Shown here: piece by piece, positions 25,457 through 34,992 of the stretch | Layout of the letters: each line of letters opens with the position of its first letter | Numbering within the stretch: the stretch's first letter is position 1 | Assembly (NCBI RefSeq): GCF_022829405.1 | Contig: NZ_JAKSXW010000033.1 | Coordinates: 1-64,000, forward strand | From: Methylobacterium sp. J-076 | GTDB lineage: Bacteria > Pseudomonadota > Alphaproteobacteria > Rhizobiales > Beijerinckiaceae | DNA: 64,000 nucleotides | Reading direction: 5' to 3' | Made by a program: the position numbers and the translations under genes | Notes under the pieces: model-generated | Told to the model about the DNA's origin: nothing | Databases searched by the model: none | The model's input: the letters and a program-made list of their open reading frames with translations, nothing else

Positions 25457-26302
25457 GTGGCCGCGCCCGACCTTTCGCACAGGATCTGCCTCGTGGCCGG
25501 GGCGTCGCGGGGCGTCGGGCGGGGGCTCGCGCAGGCGCTGGGGGAATGCGGTGCCACGGTGATCGTCACGGCCCGGTCGAGCGAGACCGGGCCACGCACG
25601 GAGATGCGCGCCGAGGCGGTGGAGGACACCGCCCGGATGATCGACCTCGCCGGGGGCAGGGGGCACCATTACCTGTGCGACCACCGCTCCGAGCGGGCCA
25701 CGGACGAGATGGTCCACTGGGTGCTGCGCCGGTTCGGCCGGATCGACGTGGCCGCCTGCGCCGTCTGGGGCGGCAACGAGGGGTTCGACGGGGAGCGCTA
25801 CGCCGACGGCACCGCCTGGGGCACGCCGTTCTGGCGCCGCTCGGCCGAGCCCTACCTCGCCCTCATGCAGGCGGGGCCGGTGCCCGCCCTGATCCTCGCC
25901 CGCGCGGTGGCGCCGGCCATGGTCGCCGCCCGGTCGGGGCTCCTCGCCCTGGTCTCGTTCGGGACGGAGGAGTCCTATCTCGGCGACGTGTTCTACGATT
26001 GCGCCAAGGCGGCGGAGAACCGCCTCGCCTTCGCGTTCGCGCAGGAGCTCGGCCCCTGCGGCGTGACGGCGCTCGGCCTCTCGCCCGGGTCGGTGGCCAC
26101 CGAGCGGGCCCGGGAGATCGGGCGCGACGGGCCCGGCAGCGAGACGCCGCTCTACGCCGGGCGCGCCCTCGCGGCGCTGGCCGCCGACCCCCATGTCGGC
26201 GCCTACGCCGGCCAAGTGCTGCATGCCGGCGACCTCGCCCGGCGCTATGGATTCACCGATGCGGATGGGACGAGGCCCGAGCGCCTCCGCGTCGGGGAAT
26301 GA
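25457..26302 (+). CDS. Short-chain dehydrogenase/reductase
   Basis: A 281-residue Rossmann enzyme with the dinucleotide-binding motif GASRGVGRG (about 14-22) and the catalytic Tyr/Lys as YDCAK near residue 177. The SDR fold fits an NAD(P)-dependent hydroxyacyl or related oxidation as the third step of this operon. The GTG start sits three bases after the crotonase stop, indicating translational coupling. The segment around residues 90-135 (WGGNEGFDG onward) is longer than in classical SDRs. Confidence 0.88.
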   Translation: MAAPDLSHRICLVAGASRGVGRGLAQALGECGATVIVTARSSETGPRTEMRAEAVEDTARMIDLAGGRGHHYLCDHRSERATDEMVHWVLRRFGRIDVAACAVWGGNEGFDGERYADGTAWGTPFWRRSAEPYLALMQAGPVPALILARAVAPAMVAARSGLLALVSFGTEESYLGDVFYDCAKAAENRLAFAFAQELGPCGVTALGLSPGSVATERAREIGRDGPGSETPLYAGRALAALAADPHVGAYAGQVLHAGDLARRYGFTDADGTRPERLRVGE

Positions 26303-26407
26303 CGGCGCCCGCGCAAAACGGCCTCATTTCCAACGCATGTCGTCACCGGTCGGGGGCGGCCTAGTGTCCGGCGGGAAACTCCCCATGTCCCGAGCAGCGA
26401 GGAACAG

Positions 26408-28090
26408 ATGACCCCCATGTCGGACGCGAACACGGCTCCGCGGGTGCTGCTCGTGTTCCCGAAGTTTTACGAAAACTCGATGTGGAACTTCAAAGAGGCG
26501 ATGGAGATCCAGGGCGCCAAGGCGGCCGCGCCGCCGCTCGGCCTCATCACCCTGGCCGCCATGCTGCCCGCGGCGTGGCAGATCGGCCTCGTCAACAGCA
26601 ACTGCGAGCCGCTCACCGACGAGGCGATCCGCGGGGCCGACCTCGTGATGACCGGGGGCATGCTGCCCCAGGAGCCGGATTGCCTGGAGATCATCGAGCG
26701 GTGCCGCACCATCGGCACCCCCGTCTGCGTCGGCGGCCCGGCCCCGACCTCGACGCCGGAGGTCTACGACCGGGCCGATTTCATCGTCGCGGGCGAGGCC
26801 GAGGGCATCCTGCCGGAATTCGTCGCCGCCTGGGAGCGGGGCGAGCGCACGGGGCGGTTCACCGCCGCGAAGTTCAAGGCGGACGTCACCGCGAGCCCGA
26901 TCCCCCGCTTCGACCTGCTGACCTTCAGCCAGTACCTCTACATCGGCGTCCAGTTCTCCCGCGGTTGCCCGTTCACCTGCGAGTTCTGCGACATCATCGA
27001 ACTCTACGGCCGCGCCCCGCGGACCAAGACCACGCCGCAGATGCTGGCGGAGCTGGAGCGGCTGTTCTCCCTCGGCTACCGGGGGCATGTCGATTTCGTC
27101 GATGACAACCTGATCGGCAACAAGAAGGCGATCAAGCTGTTCCTGCCCCACCTGATCGTCTGGCAGGAGGAGCACGGCTACCCGTTCAAGTTCTCCACCG
27201 AGGCGTCCCTGAACCTCGCCGACGATGACGAGCTCCTCGACCTGATGCGGCGGGCGAACTTCTTCGCCCTGTTCACCGGGATCGAGACGCCCGACGAGGC
27301 GACGCTGATCCAGACGCAGAAGAAGCAGAACACCAAGCGCTCGATCGCCGACAGCGTGCACAAGCTCTACGCCGCGGGCATGTTCGTCACGGCGGGCTTC
27401 ATCGTCGGCTTCGACAGCGAGAAGGACAGCATCACCAAGGCGATGACGACCTGCATCAGCGATACGGGAATCCCGATCGCCATGGTGGGGCTGCTGTTCG
27501 CGCTTCCGAACACGCAGCTGTCGCGCCGGCTCCGCAAGGAGGGGCGGCTCTACGTCGATTACGCCGTCACCACCTCCGACCAGGGCGATCAGTGCACGCA
27601 GGGGCTCAACTTCGTGACCCTGCGCCCGCAGCGGGACGTGCTGATGGATTACCGGGGCGTGCTGGAGGAGATCTACGACCCGAAGTCGTTCTTCGACCGC
27701 GTGCGGGAGCTGGGCCGGCGCCTCGACCGCCCGAGCTTCGCCGCGCAGAACATCCGCTGGGGCGCGGTGGCCAAGGATCTTGTGTCCCTGACGCGCATCA
27801 TGTGGCGGGTGAGCGTGAAGCGGCCGGAGCTGGCCAAGCACGCCTGGGGCGCCTTCTTCGAGACCGCCCGGCGCAACCCGGCCGCCCTGGAGGCGGTGGT
27901 GACCAACATCGTGATCTACCTCCACGTCTATCCGTTCTCCCGTTACGTGATGAAGGAGATCGACTCCCGGATCGAGGCCATCGATGCGGGGCGCTGGGTG
28001 TCGCCGCCGGTCCTGCCGCTGGAGGAAGTGAACACCGCCCCGGCCCGGGTCGGGCGGCCCGCCGTGGAGCATTTCGCCGCCGTCGCCTGA
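26408..28090 (+). CDS. B12-binding radical SAM protein, DUF4070 type, unknown substrate
   Basis: A 560-residue protein with the same architecture as the HpnP-like gene at 3096: a cobalamin-binding-like domain (about 10-160), a radical SAM 4Fe-4S motif with Cys187, Cys191 and Cys194 (GCPFTCEFC), and a C-terminal DUF4070 region. The N-terminus (VFPKFYENSMWNFKEAM) differs strongly from the HpnP signature, so I do not call it a hopanoid methylase. Such proteins usually methylate unactivated carbons. The start is ATG 26408 or ATG 26417. It is monocistronic and followed by a strong hairpin. Confidence 0.85.
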   Translation: MTPMSDANTAPRVLLVFPKFYENSMWNFKEAMEIQGAKAAAPPLGLITLAAMLPAAWQIGLVNSNCEPLTDEAIRGADLVMTGGMLPQEPDCLEIIERCRTIGTPVCVGGPAPTSTPEVYDRADFIVAGEAEGILPEFVAAWERGERTGRFTAAKFKADVTASPIPRFDLLTFSQYLYIGVQFSRGCPFTCEFCDIIELYGRAPRTKTTPQMLAELERLFSLGYRGHVDFVDDNLIGNKKAIKLFLPHLIVWQEEHGYPFKFSTEASLNLADDDELLDLMRRANFFALFTGIETPDEATLIQTQKKQNTKRSIADSVHKLYAAGMFVTAGFIVGFDSEKDSITKAMTTCISDTGIPIAMVGLLFALPNTQLSRRLRKEGRLYVDYAVTTSDQGDQCTQGLNFVTLRPQRDVLMDYRGVLEEIYDPKSFFDRVRELGRRLDRPSFAAQNIRWGAVAKDLVSLTRIMWRVSVKRPELAKHAWGAFFETARRNPAALEAVVTNIVIYLHVYPFSRYVMKEIDSRIEAIDAGRWVSPPVLPLEEVNTAPARVGRPAVEHFAAVA

Positions 28091-28096
28091 GAGGAG

Positions 28097-28131
28097 GCGG
28101 GGGGCGCATCCGGAGGATCGCCGCCCCCCGC
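28097..28131 (+). terminator. Hairpin after the second radical SAM gene
   Basis: GCGGGGGGC (28097-28105) pairs perfectly with GCCCCCCGC (28123-28131). The loop itself can form ATCC-GGA-GGAT. No T-run follows. Confidence 0.6.
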
Positions 28132-28176
28132 GGGCTCGAGGGGGAGCCGGCCCACCGGATGGTTCTTCCGGTGCCG

Positions 28177-28189
28177 TGACAAATTGTCA
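28177..28189. promoter_or_regulatory. Palindromic operator candidate before the XRE regulator
   Basis: TGACAA-A-TTGTCA is a perfect 13-base palindrome located 78 bases before the regulator start. It is AT-rich in a GC-rich setting and of the size bound by XRE dimers, so autoregulation is plausible. No direct evidence links the protein to this site. Confidence 0.45.
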
Positions 28190-28266
28190 GCCCGAGGCTA
28201 AGCTTGTGGGGACGCACGCATCGTAGTGCGGTCCTGCAAGCAGTCGGGAGGTCTGAGAGTTTATCA

Positions 28267-28674
28267 ATGGCAGGCCAGAAGACAGACCAGCGTGACGTCT
28301 ACATCGGTCAGCGCATCGCCGAGCAACGGCGGAAGGCGTCCCTGACCCAGCGCAGGGTCGCGCAGAGCTTCGGCATGTCTGCGGCGCAGCTTCAGAAATA
28401 TGAGAAGGGGACCAACCGCATCAGCGCGGTCCATCTCGACATCTTCTCCCGCATGATCGGCGTCCCGATGGAATACTTCTTCCGGGGGATGCCCCAGGGC
28501 GAGGAGGGCGGCCAGGACGGTTTCGCCGAGGAGGCGCAGACCCCCTTCGCCGAGGGTGGCCTGACGGGCCTGGCGGAACTCGTGGGCCGGCACATCAACG
28601 AGACCTTCACCGACGAGACGCGCCGCGACATCGCCGCCGCCGTCCACATCCTGGAGCGCCGCCTGCGCGGCTGA
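28267..28674 (+). CDS. XRE-family transcriptional regulator
   Basis: A 135-residue protein with one HTH_3 DNA-binding domain (about 12-68): IGQRIAEQRRKASLTQRRVA, SAAQLQKYEKGTNRISAVHL. The C-terminal third is acidic and ends in a helix. This compact form is common in Rhizobiales as a helix-turn-helix protein often of unknown target. I start at ATG 28267; the frame extends upstream to 28204 without homology. A palindrome at 28177 could be its own operator. metK follows in the same direction after 153 bases. Confidence 0.9.
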   Translation: MAGQKTDQRDVYIGQRIAEQRRKASLTQRRVAQSFGMSAAQLQKYEKGTNRISAVHLDIFSRMIGVPMEYFFRGMPQGEEGGQDGFAEEAQTPFAEGGLTGLAELVGRHINETFTDETRRDIAAAVHILERRLRG

Positions 28675-28827
28675 TCCGGCGCGCCGCCTGCCCGTGTCGT
28701 CCTTTATAACGAACGGATTCGGCGCATCGGCTTGACCCTCCGACAGGCGGGTGGGAAAAGCCCGGCTTCATGGGGTGCGGAACGGCAAGGGCCGGACGCC
28801 CGCGACCGGAAGGCGACGAGACCACCG

Positions 28828-30006
28828 ATGGCGCGTTCAAACTACCTTTTCACCAGCGAATCGGTGTCCGAAGGGCACCCCGACAAGGTCAGCGACCGCA
28901 TCTCCGACACCGTGGTGGACGCCTACATCGCGGCGATGCCGGAGGCGCGGCTCGGCGTCGAGACACTGACGACCACGAACCGCGTCGTCATCGCCGGTGA
29001 GGTCCGCGGCCCCGACTCCGTCACCTTCAAGGACCTGGAGGAGCTGACCCGCGCGGCCGTGAAGGACATCGGCTACGAGCAGGACGGCTTCCACTGGAAG
29101 AACAACGAGGTGCAGATCTACCTGCACGCCCAGTCCGCCGACATCGCCCAGGGCGTGGACGCCGCCGGGAACAAGGACGAGGGTGCCGGCGACCAGGGCA
29201 TCATGTTCGGCTACGCCTCCGACGAGACCCCGGAGCTGATGCCCGCGCCGCTCTTCTATGCTCACAAGATCCTCAAGGACCTCGCCGATGCCCGCAAGGG
29301 CAAGGACGGCGACGCGGCCAAGCTCGGCCCGGACGCCAAGAGCCAGGTGACGGTGCGCTACGACAACGGCCGTCCGGTCGAGGTCACGCAGATCGTCCTC
29401 TCGACGCAGCACCTCGACGAGGCGCTCGATTCGGCCGAGGTGCGCGCCATCGTGGAGCCCTACATCCGCAAGGCGCTGCCGGCGGGCTGGATCAACGAAG
29501 GCACCGTCTGGCACGTGAACCCCACGGGCAAGTTCGTCATCGGCGGCCCGGACGGCGATTGCGGGCTCACCGGCCGCAAGATCATCGTGGACACCTATGG
29601 CGGCGCGGCGCCCCACGGCGGCGGCGCCTTCTCGGGCAAGGATCCGACGAAGGTGGACCGTTCCGCCGCCTACGCGGCCCGCTACCTCGCCAAGAACGTC
29701 GTGGCCGCCGGCCTCGCCTCGCGGGCGACGATCCAGCTCTCCTACGCCATCGGCGTCTCCAAGCCCCTGTCGATCTACGTCGATCTGCACGGCACGGGGA
29801 AGGTGGACGAGGCCAAGCTCGAAGGCGTCCTGATGGATGCCATCGACCTCTCGCCCCGCGGCATCCGCACCGCCCTCGGCCTCAACAAGCCGATCTACGC
29901 GCGGACCGCCGCCTACGGGCATTTCGGGCGGGCGCCCGAGGCGGATGGCGGCTTCTCCTGGGAGCGCACCGACCTCGCCGACAAGCTCCGTTCGACCCTC
30001 GCCTGA
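28828..30006 (+). CDS. metK: S-adenosylmethionine synthase
   Basis: MetK (392 residues) makes SAM from methionine and [37 protein letters not shown] and [20 protein letters not shown] are the three family signatures, all intact. I start at ATG 28828 ([20 protein letters not shown]), not at the upstream extension. The 153-base leader was inspected for SAM-type riboswitches and none was recognised with confidence. trmB follows after 7 bases, so SAM synthesis and a SAM-using tRNA methyltransferase are coupled. Confidence 0.97.
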   Translation: MARSNYLFTSESVSEGHPDKVSDRISDTVVDAYIAAMPEARLGVETLTTTNRVVIAGEVRGPDSVTFKDLEELTRAAVKDIGYEQDGFHWKNNEVQIYLHAQSADIAQGVDAAGNKDEGAGDQGIMFGYASDETPELMPAPLFYAHKILKDLADARKGKDGDAAKLGPDAKSQVTVRYDNGRPVEVTQIVLSTQHLDEALDSAEVRAIVEPYIRKALPAGWINEGTVWHVNPTGKFVIGGPDGDCGLTGRKIIVDTYGGAAPHGGGAFSGKDPTKVDRSAAYAARYLAKNVVAAGLASRATIQLSYAIGVSKPLSIYVDLHGTGKVDEAKLEGVLMDAIDLSPRGIRTALGLNKPIYARTAAYGHFGRAPEADGGFSWERTDLADKLRSTLA

Positions 30007-30013
30007 CCCCGCC

Positions 30014-30766
30014 ATGACCGGGGGGGCGGAGGTCCCTCCCGCGCTGGAGGGTGAACACGATGACGGCTTGGAGGAGGAACGCGCCTTCTTCGGCCGTCGC
30101 AAGGGCAAGCGCCTGCGGGACGCGCAGGAGATCCGCCTCGAAACCCTGCTGCCGGCCCTGAGGATCGACCTGCCGCCGGGGGGCGGCCGGATCGATCCCC
30201 TGACCCTGTTCGGGCAGATGGATGCCCCGCCGGAGGAGATCTGGCTCGAGATCGGCTTCGGCGGCGGCGAGCATCTCGCCGCCCGCGCAGCCGCTCACCC
30301 ACGAATCGGCTTCATCGGCGCCGAGGCCTTCGTGAATGGCGTGGTGAAGCTCCTCGCCGATATCGAGGCGCGGGGCCTGCGCAACGTCCGCGTCCGCGAC
30401 GGCGACGTGGCGCCGCTTCTCGCCCGCCTGCCGGATGCCTGCCTCGGGCAGGTCAGCCTGCTCTATCCCGATCCCTGGCCGAAGCGGCGGCAGCGCAAGC
30501 GGCGCTTCGTCTCCGACGAATCCCTCGCCCAGATCGCCCGCCTCCTGAAGGATGGCGGCGTGTTCCGCTTCGCCAGCGACATCGACGATTACGCCGGCTG
30601 GACCCTGGCGCGGGTCGCCCGCTGCCCCGATCTGCGCTGGGAGGCGGCCACCTCGCGCGACTGGCTCCAGCCGTTCCCCGGCTGGCCCGGAACCCGCTAC
30701 GAGGCGAAAGCTCTCCTGACTGGACGGCGCCCCACTTACTTGGAATTTTCCCGAATTCCCCGCTGA
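30014..30766 (+). CDS. trmB: tRNA (guanine-N7-)-methyltransferase
   Basis: TrmB (250 residues) forms m7G46 in the tRNA variable loop. The SAM-binding motif is EIGFGGGEHLAARA (about 78-91), and LLYPDPWPKRRQRKRRFV is the TrmB-specific catalytic/tRNA-binding signature. A short acidic, non-conserved N-terminus (about 1-30) precedes FFGRRKGKRLR. The ATG at 30014 lies 7 bases after metK. The gene ends well before the kinase at 30901. Confidence 0.95.
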   Translation: MTGGAEVPPALEGEHDDGLEEERAFFGRRKGKRLRDAQEIRLETLLPALRIDLPPGGGRIDPLTLFGQMDAPPEEIWLEIGFGGGEHLAARAAAHPRIGFIGAEAFVNGVVKLLADIEARGLRNVRVRDGDVAPLLARLPDACLGQVSLLYPDPWPKRRQRKRRFVSDESLAQIARLLKDGGVFRFASDIDDYAGWTLARVARCPDLRWEAATSRDWLQPFPGWPGTRYEAKALLTGRRPTYLEFSRIPR

Positions 30767-30900
30767 CAACTTTGATCCACGGCACGGTCAGCCTTGCCGC
30801 CGCCACGCTTGAGCCCCATCCTGAGGGCGCGGCATAGCTGGATATTGAGACGGCCCAGGACTGTCGGTCCAGCCGAGCCGCGCGTCCGAGGGCTCCTGGC

Positions 30901-32607
30901 GTGACCGGAAGGGCAGAGCACGATCCCATCACGGGCCACGCCCGGCGCACCGCGTTCGACGGTGCCCTCGTGGGGCTTGCCCTCCTGTCGGGGGATGGCG
31001 ACACCGTGTGCGTCGCCAACCCGGCCCTGCACGCCCTCCTGGGCCGGCCCCCCGGCAGCCTCGACGGGGCGCCCGTGGCGGACCTCGCCGGGGACGCCGC
31101 CGCCCTGCATTCCGGTATCCGCGTCTGGCGCCGGGCGGACGGGGTGGAGATCGACGTCCGGGTGAGGCGCTCCGGCGAGACCCTCGTCGTGGAAGCGGTG
31201 GACGCCGACGAGGCCGCCCATTCCGACGCGAACCGTGACGCCATGGCCGCCGCCGGCCTCGGCGAATGGCGCTGGGACCGGGCGCGCGGCGTCATCACCC
31301 TCTCCCATCGCGCCGCGCGCATCCTCGGCCAGCCGCCGGGCCGCTCGGTGACCTGGAGCGTGCTGCGGCCGTTGCTCACCGAACCCCAGCGGGTCTCGCG
31401 CCTGGTGGCGGAGGCGGTGGAGAACCAGGAGCCCTGCCGGTTCGAGACAAACCTCGCCATCGAGGGGCGGGGCATCGTCGTGCAGGTCTCGGGGCAGGCC
31501 CTGACGGACGAGGCGGGCCACTTCGTCGGCATGGTCGGCGTGGTGCAGGACATCACCACGCGGATCGAGACGCGCAGCGAGTTGCAGGCCCACGACCACC
31601 GCCTGCGCGCCGCCACGGCGGTGGCCAAGCTCGGCATCTTCGAGTGGCACATGCTCGATGACCACGCCGTGTGGGAGAACGACCGGATGTTCGAGATCTT
31701 CGGGCACGCCCCCGAGGACGGCACCATCGGCAAGACCGAGTTCCTGAGCGGCATCCTCCATCCGGACGACCGGGCCGCCGTGCGCAAGGCGATCTCCGCC
31801 GCGCTGCGCGAGGACCGGGACCTGCACATCAGCGGCCGCATCCGCCGCAAGTCGGACGGGGCGTGGCGGACCATCGACATGGCGGGCCGGTTCGAGCGCG
31901 ACGCCCCCGATCGCCTGCCCCGTCGCTTGATCGGCGTGGTTGCCGACGTCACCGACCGGCGGCTGGCCGAGGAGCGGCAGACCCTGCTGATCCGCGAGTT
32001 GCACCACCGGGTGAAGAACACCCTGGCCACCGTGCAGGCCATCGTCGGCTCCACGGCCCGCACCGCCACGGACATCGACAGCTTCTACGAGGCCTTCGTC
32101 GGCCGCATCAAATCGCTGGCCCACACCCATTCGGTGCTCACCGAGGCGACGTGGCAGACCGCCTCCCTCACCGGCCTCCTCGTCAACGAGTTGCGCCCCT
32201 ATGCCGAGGTGGCCGAGGCGGGGGGCGAGGACGGCAGGATCGTCCTCGACGGCCCGGCCATCGACCTGCCCTCCGACATCGCCGTGCCGGTGGGCATGGC
32301 GATCCACGAACTCACCACCAACGCCGCCAAGTACGGCGCGCTCTCCAACCGCGTCGGGCGCGTCACCGTCGCCTGGGATCTGGAGCCGGGGGGCCCGGCC
32401 GGCACCCTGCGCCTCACGTGGCGGGAGACCGGCGGCCCGCGCGTCCAGCCGCCCCGCCGCCAGGGCTTCGGTTCGCGGCTGCTGCACCGGGTGCTCATCA
32501 CCCAGGTGCAGGCCGAGGTGACGACCGATTATGCGCCGGACGGCTTCTCGCTCACCATGCGCGCGCCGCTGCCGGTGCGGAACGCGAGCCTCAACCCGCT
32601 GGCGTGA
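30901..32607 (+). CDS. PAS-domain sensor histidine kinase of the HWE/HisKA_2 class
   Basis: A 568-residue, apparently soluble kinase: no membrane segment is seen. Three PAS-like regions lie near residues 15-105, 115-225 and 235-350. The histidine box LLIRELHHRVKNTLATVQAI (His368/His369) and the N-box HELTTNAAKYGALS are typical of this class, which is abundant in alphaproteobacteria and includes light- and stress-sensing kinases. No response regulator is adjacent, so it is an orphan. The GTG start at 30901 gives a plausible N-terminus. Confidence 0.9.
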   Translation: MTGRAEHDPITGHARRTAFDGALVGLALLSGDGDTVCVANPALHALLGRPPGSLDGAPVADLAGDAAALHSGIRVWRRADGVEIDVRVRRSGETLVVEAVDADEAAHSDANRDAMAAAGLGEWRWDRARGVITLSHRAARILGQPPGRSVTWSVLRPLLTEPQRVSRLVAEAVENQEPCRFETNLAIEGRGIVVQVSGQALTDEAGHFVGMVGVVQDITTRIETRSELQAHDHRLRAATAVAKLGIFEWHMLDDHAVWENDRMFEIFGHAPEDGTIGKTEFLSGILHPDDRAAVRKAISAALREDRDLHISGRIRRKSDGAWRTIDMAGRFERDAPDRLPRRLIGVVADVTDRRLAEERQTLLIRELHHRVKNTLATVQAIVGSTARTATDIDSFYEAFVGRIKSLAHTHSVLTEATWQTASLTGLLVNELRPYAEVAEAGGEDGRIVLDGPAIDLPSDIAVPVGMAIHELTTNAAKYGALSNRVGRVTVAWDLEPGGPAGTLRLTWRETGGPRVQPPRRQGFGSRLLHRVLITQVQAEVTTDYAPDGFSLTMRAPLPVRNASLNPLA

Positions 32608-32941
32608 GGCGGGCCACCACGTCGGCATGGACGAGGAGAACGGGGCGAACGCCCTGCGTCCCGGCTTCGTCCCCCGCGAAGGAGCCGGGAATCGCCCGGC
32701 GCCATTGACATCCCCGCCGCAGCGCAGCATATGGGGACCGCAGCGTCAGCGGCCGCATCGACGGACCGCCTGAGGGGGCTGCGTGACGGACGGGCTCAAG
32801 CGCCGCGGTCCGGCCCCCCTCTTCATAACGTGATGCACCCGGACGGCCCCATCACGCGGGCTTTCCCCACTGGATGGACCGCCTTTACGGCACCGCCGCG
32901 TTTCGCGCGGTGCGGCTGGTCCTGCTGCGACGGATACCCCT
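32608..32941. other. Intergenic region and probable long leader before the helicase
   Basis: This 334-base gap has no convincing gene. TTGACA at 32706 followed by a loosely matching TATGGG 19 bases on could be a weak promoter. A stem-loop near 32890-32913 (GCACCG...CGGTGC with CGCG-TTT-CGCG inside) lies about 30 bases before the helicase start. A structured leader would fit temperature-dependent control, as known for some cold-shock helicases, but this is inference. Confidence 0.35.
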
Positions 32942-34471
32942 TTGACCCAATTCATCGATTTCGGCCTCGCCACGCCCGTGCTTCGGGCGCTCGAGGAGGC
33001 CGGCTACTCCACGCCGACGCCGATCCAGGCGCAGGCGATCCGCCCCGCCATGGAAGGCCGTGACCTCTGCGGCATCGCCCAGACCGGCACCGGCAAGACG
33101 GCCGCCTTCGCCCTCCCGATCCTCCATCGCCTCAGCCTCGAGGATCGCCGCCCGCCCCGCCGCGGCTGCCGCGTCCTCGTGCTCTCCCCGACCCGGGAGC
33201 TCGCCAACCAGATCGCCGATTCGTTCTCCGAGTACGGCAAGCACCTGCGCTACACGAACACCGTGGTGTTCGGCGGCGTCACCATCGGCCGCCAGGAGCG
33301 GGCGCTGGCGCCGGGCGTCGACATCCTCGTCGCCACGCCGGGCCGGCTCATCGACCTCGTCGACCGCCGCTCCCTGACCCTCGAAGGGGTCGAGATCCTC
33401 GTCCTCGACGAGGCCGACCAGATGCTCGACCTCGGCTTCATCCATGCCCTGAAGCGCATCGTGCGGATGCTGCCCGCGAAGCGCCAGAGCCTGTTCTTCT
33501 CGGCCACCATGCCGAAGAACATCGCCGGCCTCGCCGCCCAGTACCTGAACGATCCGGTGCAGGTGGCGGTGACGCCCGTGGCCACCACGGCCGAGCGCGT
33601 GGAGCAGCAGGTGATGTTCGCCCATACCGGCGCGAAGCAGGCCCTCCTCGCCCACATCCTGCGTGATCCGGCCATCGACCGGGTGCTGGTCTTCACCCGC
33701 ACCAAGCACGGCGCCGACCGGGTGGTGCGTGGCCTCGACAAGGCCGGCATCGCGGGCGCCGCCATCCACGGCAACAAGAGCCAGCCGCAGCGCGAGCGGG
33801 CCCTCCAGGCCTTCCGCGACGGCGAGTGTCGGGTGCTGGTCGCCACCGACATCGCCGCCCGCGGCATCGACGTCGATGGCGTCAGCCACGTGGTGAATTT
33901 CGACCTGCCGAACGTGCCGGAGAGCTACGTCCACCGGATCGGCCGCACGGCCCGGGCCGGGGCGACCGGGCTCGCCATCTCGTTCTGCAACGACGAGGAG
34001 CGCGCCTACCTCCGCGACATCGAGCGGCTGACCCGCCAGAAGGTGCCGGTGGTCGGCTTCCCCGAGGGCTTCGTGGCCCCGTCCGGTGAGGCCGCGGCCG
34101 AGATCGCCCGCGAGGAGGCCCGTCGCCCCCCGCGCCAGCAGCAGCAGCCCCGCGGCGGCCGTCCCCAGGAAGGGCGAGGCCGTCCCGGCCAGGGTCGTCC
34201 CCAGCAGGGTCGCCCGCAGCAGCCGGGCCGCCCCCAGCAGGGCCGTCCCGAGGGCGGTCGTGGCACCGGCGCCGGCCAGGGTCAGGCGCCGCGCCCGGCC
34301 CAGGGTGCCAATGCCGGGCAGCCGGGCCGCGACGCCCGCGGTGATCGCACGGCGCGCCCGCAGCAGCCGCGCTCCGGCCGGGACAACCGTCCCCGCCAGG
34401 GCGAGGCCGCCGGCCGCGGCAGCAACGACGGGCGCAGCATCGGCTGGCTCGACCGCGCCCCGCGCTCGTAA
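32942..34471 (+). CDS. DEAD-box ATP-dependent RNA helicase (RhlE-like)
   Basis: A 509-residue helicase. The Q motif lies in [11 protein letters not shown]; Walker A is [10 protein letters not shown], motif II is LDEADQMLD, motif III is SAT, and motif VI is [10 protein letters not shown]. After residue about 385 comes a disordered Arg/Gly/Pro/Gln tail with repeated GRPQQ-type units, probably RNA-binding. DNA in this tail is locally repetitive. The start is TTG at 32942, just before [10 protein letters not shown], which matches the family N-terminus. Roles in ribosome assembly or RNA decay are likely. Confidence 0.93.
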   Translation: MTQFIDFGLATPVLRALEEAGYSTPTPIQAQAIRPAMEGRDLCGIAQTGTGKTAAFALPILHRLSLEDRRPPRRGCRVLVLSPTRELANQIADSFSEYGKHLRYTNTVVFGGVTIGRQERALAPGVDILVATPGRLIDLVDRRSLTLEGVEILVLDEADQMLDLGFIHALKRIVRMLPAKRQSLFFSATMPKNIAGLAAQYLNDPVQVAVTPVATTAERVEQQVMFAHTGAKQALLAHILRDPAIDRVLVFTRTKHGADRVVRGLDKAGIAGAAIHGNKSQPQRERALQAFRDGECRVLVATDIAARGIDVDGVSHVVNFDLPNVPESYVHRIGRTARAGATGLAISFCNDEERAYLRDIERLTRQKVPVVGFPEGFVAPSGEAAAEIAREEARRPPRQQQQPRGGRPQEGRGRPGQGRPQQGRPQQPGRPQQGRPEGGRGTGAGQGQAPRPAQGANAGQPGRDARGDRTARPQQPRSGRDNRPRQGEAAGRGSNDGRSIGWLDRAPRS

Positions 34472-34479
34472 CCGGTGAC

Positions 34480-34514
34480 GCCCGCCGTCTTCCGGCGGGC
34501 GGCTTCGTTCTTAT
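34480..34514 (+). terminator. Terminator after the helicase
   Basis: A perfect 8-bp stem (34480-34487 with 34493-34500, loop TCTTC) is followed by a T-rich tail GGCTTCGTTCTTAT. Confidence 0.75.
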
Positions 34515-34565
34515 CTTGAGATGATCCGGCCGCGGGGGATTCCCGTCGCGGTCGTCTCACGGGAG

Positions 34566-34757
34566 ATGACGATGCGCTTCGAACTCTACCGGGATGCCGG
34601 CGGCCAATGGCGCTGGCGCCTGCGTGCCCGCAACGGCGAGATCGTCGCCGAATCCGGAGAGGGCTATGTCCGCCGGGAGGATTGCGAGCACGGCATCGGC
34701 CTCGTGCGCCAGAGCGCCGAGGCGAAGACCGTCGACATGACGGCGCAGATCGCCTGA
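34566..34757 (+). CDS. DUF1508 (YegP-like) small protein
   Basis: A 63-residue protein reading MTMRFELYRDAGGQWRWRLR and NGEIVAESGEGYV, the hallmark of the DUF1508/YegP fold. The function is unknown; members occur singly or in tandem across bacteria. GGGAGATG-type ribosome binding sequence lies before ATG 34566, and the frame upstream (from 34521) is not needed. It is a single domain copy with no clear partner. Confidence 0.85.
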   Translation: MTMRFELYRDAGGQWRWRLRARNGEIVAESGEGYVRREDCEHGIGLVRQSAEAKTVDMTAQIA

Positions 34758-34992
34758 GCTTCCTCCGTCCAGCGTCCCCCGTTTTCCCCCGCCGCCCGCG
34801 GACCCCTCCGGCGGCGCGACGGGGTGCGGACGCGCGCCGGCCCGTGCGGGACGACCGGGCGCGACCCGCCTGACATCGTCACGCCATCGCTCCGTGCCAC
34901 CCGTGCGTCCCCGGGCATCCTGCGCTATGATGCCGGCCCGGTACGGTGGGCGACAGATCCTGCCGACCGCGAGGAAACGCGGAACCATCGCC

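Noticed and set aside
28675..28827. Possible SAM riboswitch in the metK leader
   Set aside because: I could not find the conserved core of any SAM-binding RNA class; a covariance search would be needed before claiming one.
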